A stretch of DNA of 5,164 bases from Deltaproteobacteria bacterium (GTDB taxonomy: Bacteria > Desulfobacterota > Desulfarculia > Adiutricales > Adiutricaceae), in the NCBI GenBank assembly GCA_031269135.1, contig JAISZP010000101.1:1-5164 (forward strand), read 5' to 3'. Positions 4,516-5,164 of the stretch are shown one piece after another. Made by a program: the position numbers and the translations under genes. A model generated the notes under the pieces. It saw nothing but the letters and a program-made list of their open reading frames with translations, was not told the origin of the DNA and ran no database searches. Each line of letters opens with the position of its first letter. Within the stretch, counting starts at the first letter, position 1.

Positions 4516-5164
4516 ATGGCTTCCTCCCATCATATTCGCCCAAATCTTTTTCTCTTGAAGTTTCGCCCCATTAACCTGCAATGCCTTAGGCGCGTGGCGC
4601 GTTTTGGTTTGATGCTTTTTGTCTTTCTGACTGTTTGGCTTGGATTGCAGGCGCCTTCGGCGGCCCAATCGGAGAACGCTTCTTTAGCCGAGGCGAAGAA
4701 AGTTTTGCTTTTAGCCTCCGCCGACGAACTCGGCGATAGTTATCTGACCCAGCTCGATAGGGCCTTGGTCTTAGCTTACCGCGCAAGCTACGAAACGCCG
4801 TTCGACCCGCAAGTCTATAAGTTTTTGGGACGACTCTCCGAGATTAGGTCCCTTTTCACCTCCGACCCCTCAGAACGCCAGGACCTCGATCAAACGGCCT
4901 TGGCCCACTTCGCCCATTCGGAACAGCTCGAGCGCGAACGCAGTCGTCAGGCCAAAGAGCGCTCGGCGAGTCAAAACTCGGCAAGTCCTGGCTCGGCAAA
5001 TCAAGGCTCGCCAGGTCAAGGCTTCATTGACGGCGAAAAAGTCGGCGGCGACGACGGCGCCTATTCAGACCCAAATCTCTCCGAACTCACTTGGGAGGCG
5101 AGACTCCGGCGCGGTGAAGCAACTTTACAAGAGCTGACCCGGCGCTACACCGCCGAAAACTTGG
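4516..5164 (+). CDS. Probable exported protein of unknown function, N-terminal part (runs off the window)
   Basis: The frame stays open from ATG 4516 to the window end, giving 216 codons with no stop. I do not recognise the family. The first 50 residues look like a secretion signal with a long basic front (Lys15, Arg17, Arg25, Arg26, Arg29), a hydrophobic core at about 30-44 (FGLMLFVFLTVWLGL) and a likely cleavage site after Ala50 (PSAA, then QSEN). The mature part begins with mainly helical sequence (about 55-145) rich in Leu, Ala, Glu and Arg, and then a Ser/Gly/Gln/Pro-rich pentapeptide array (150-169). An acidic, Gly-rich patch follows, then another charged helix-like stretch. A weak AGG (4506-4508) lies 7 nt before the ATG; GTG at 4492 is an alternative in-frame start, and an internal start such as TTG 4555 would give a more usual signal-peptide length. 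The protein could be periplasmic or surface-linked. It is separated from prmC by 300 bp and is probably its own transcription unit. Confidence 0.65.
   Translation, partial: MASSHHIRPNLFLLKFRPINLQCLRRVARFGLMLFVFLTVWLGLQAPSAAQSENASLAEAKKVLLLASADELGDSYLTQLDRALVLAYRASYETPFDPQVYKFLGRLSEIRSLFTSDPSERQDLDQTALAHFAHSEQLERERSRQAKERSASQNSASPGSANQGSPGQGFIDGEKVGGDDGAYSDPNLSELTWEARLRRGEATLQELTRRYTAENL
4963..5022 (+). repeat. Four 15-bp in-frame repeats (Ser-Ala-x-Gln-Gly type)
   Basis: Units at 4963, 4978, 4993 and 5008 encode SASQN, SASPG, SANQG and SPGQG (residues 150-169 of the last gene). Adjacent units match at 10-12 of 15 bases. The peptide has the look of a flexible linker between two more ordered, charged segments. 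This is the second gene in the window with a degenerate 15-bp in-frame array. Confidence 0.75.

Noticed and set aside
4586..4786. Minus-strand 66-codon frame opposite the last gene
   Set aside because: It is Arg/Lys/Pro-rich with no ribosome site, and the opposite strand encodes a convincing signal peptide.

Overview
The window holds a compact translation-related gene block on the + strand, flanked by two repeat-rich non-coding stretches, and the start of an unrelated secreted-protein gene that runs off the right edge. The order is rpmE (zinc-binding ribosomal protein L31), a DUF1385/YqhQ-family membrane protein, prfA (peptide chain release factor 1) and prmC (the methyltransferase that modifies the release-factor GGQ glutamine). 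This order is common in Desulfobacterota (former Deltaproteobacteria) and in Firmicutes. The L31 and RF1 sequences and the roughly balanced base composition make a Desulfobacterota-like Gram-negative bacterium the best guess, but the window alone cannot fix the taxon.

Layout. Positions 1-360 contain no recognisable gene; they hold an imperfect inverted repeat, a small perfect dyad and five head-to-tail copies of a 17-bp repeat. A good sigma70-type promoter (TTGACT, 17 bp, TTTAAT with an extended -10) lies at 441-469, with an inverted repeat about 62 bp before the predicted transcription start. The leader of about 100 nt can form competing small hairpins. rpmE (580-807) is followed after 9 nt by the DUF1385 gene (817-2274), which overlaps prfA (2259-3344) by 16 nt. 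prfA overlaps prmC (3337-4215) by 8 nt, so the last three genes are probably translationally coupled in one operon. A hairpin followed by T-rich DNA at 4289-4316 is a plausible operon terminator. Positions 4216-4515 hold 16-bp and 14-bp tandem repeats and no gene. An open reading frame from 4516 to the window end encodes the N-terminal part of a probably exported protein that I do not recognise.

How the genes work together. PrmC methylates the Gln of the GGQ motif in RF1 and RF2, and RF1 releases peptides at UAA/UAG; placing prfA and prmC together pairs enzyme and substrate. L31 is a ribosome component. The DUF1385 protein has no established role but commonly neighbours these genes.

The most unusual feature is the abundance of short, degenerate tandem repeats. 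Those inside genes have a 15-bp period and therefore keep frame (a pentapeptide array in the DUF1385 protein and another in the last gene). Those between genes have 14-, 16- and 17-bp periods. The DUF1385 protein also carries an insert of about 150 residues with no aromatic residue, in a place where relatives have only a short acidic linker. I saw no mobile element, CRISPR array, tRNA or rRNA, and no clear evidence of a new defence or metabolic system.
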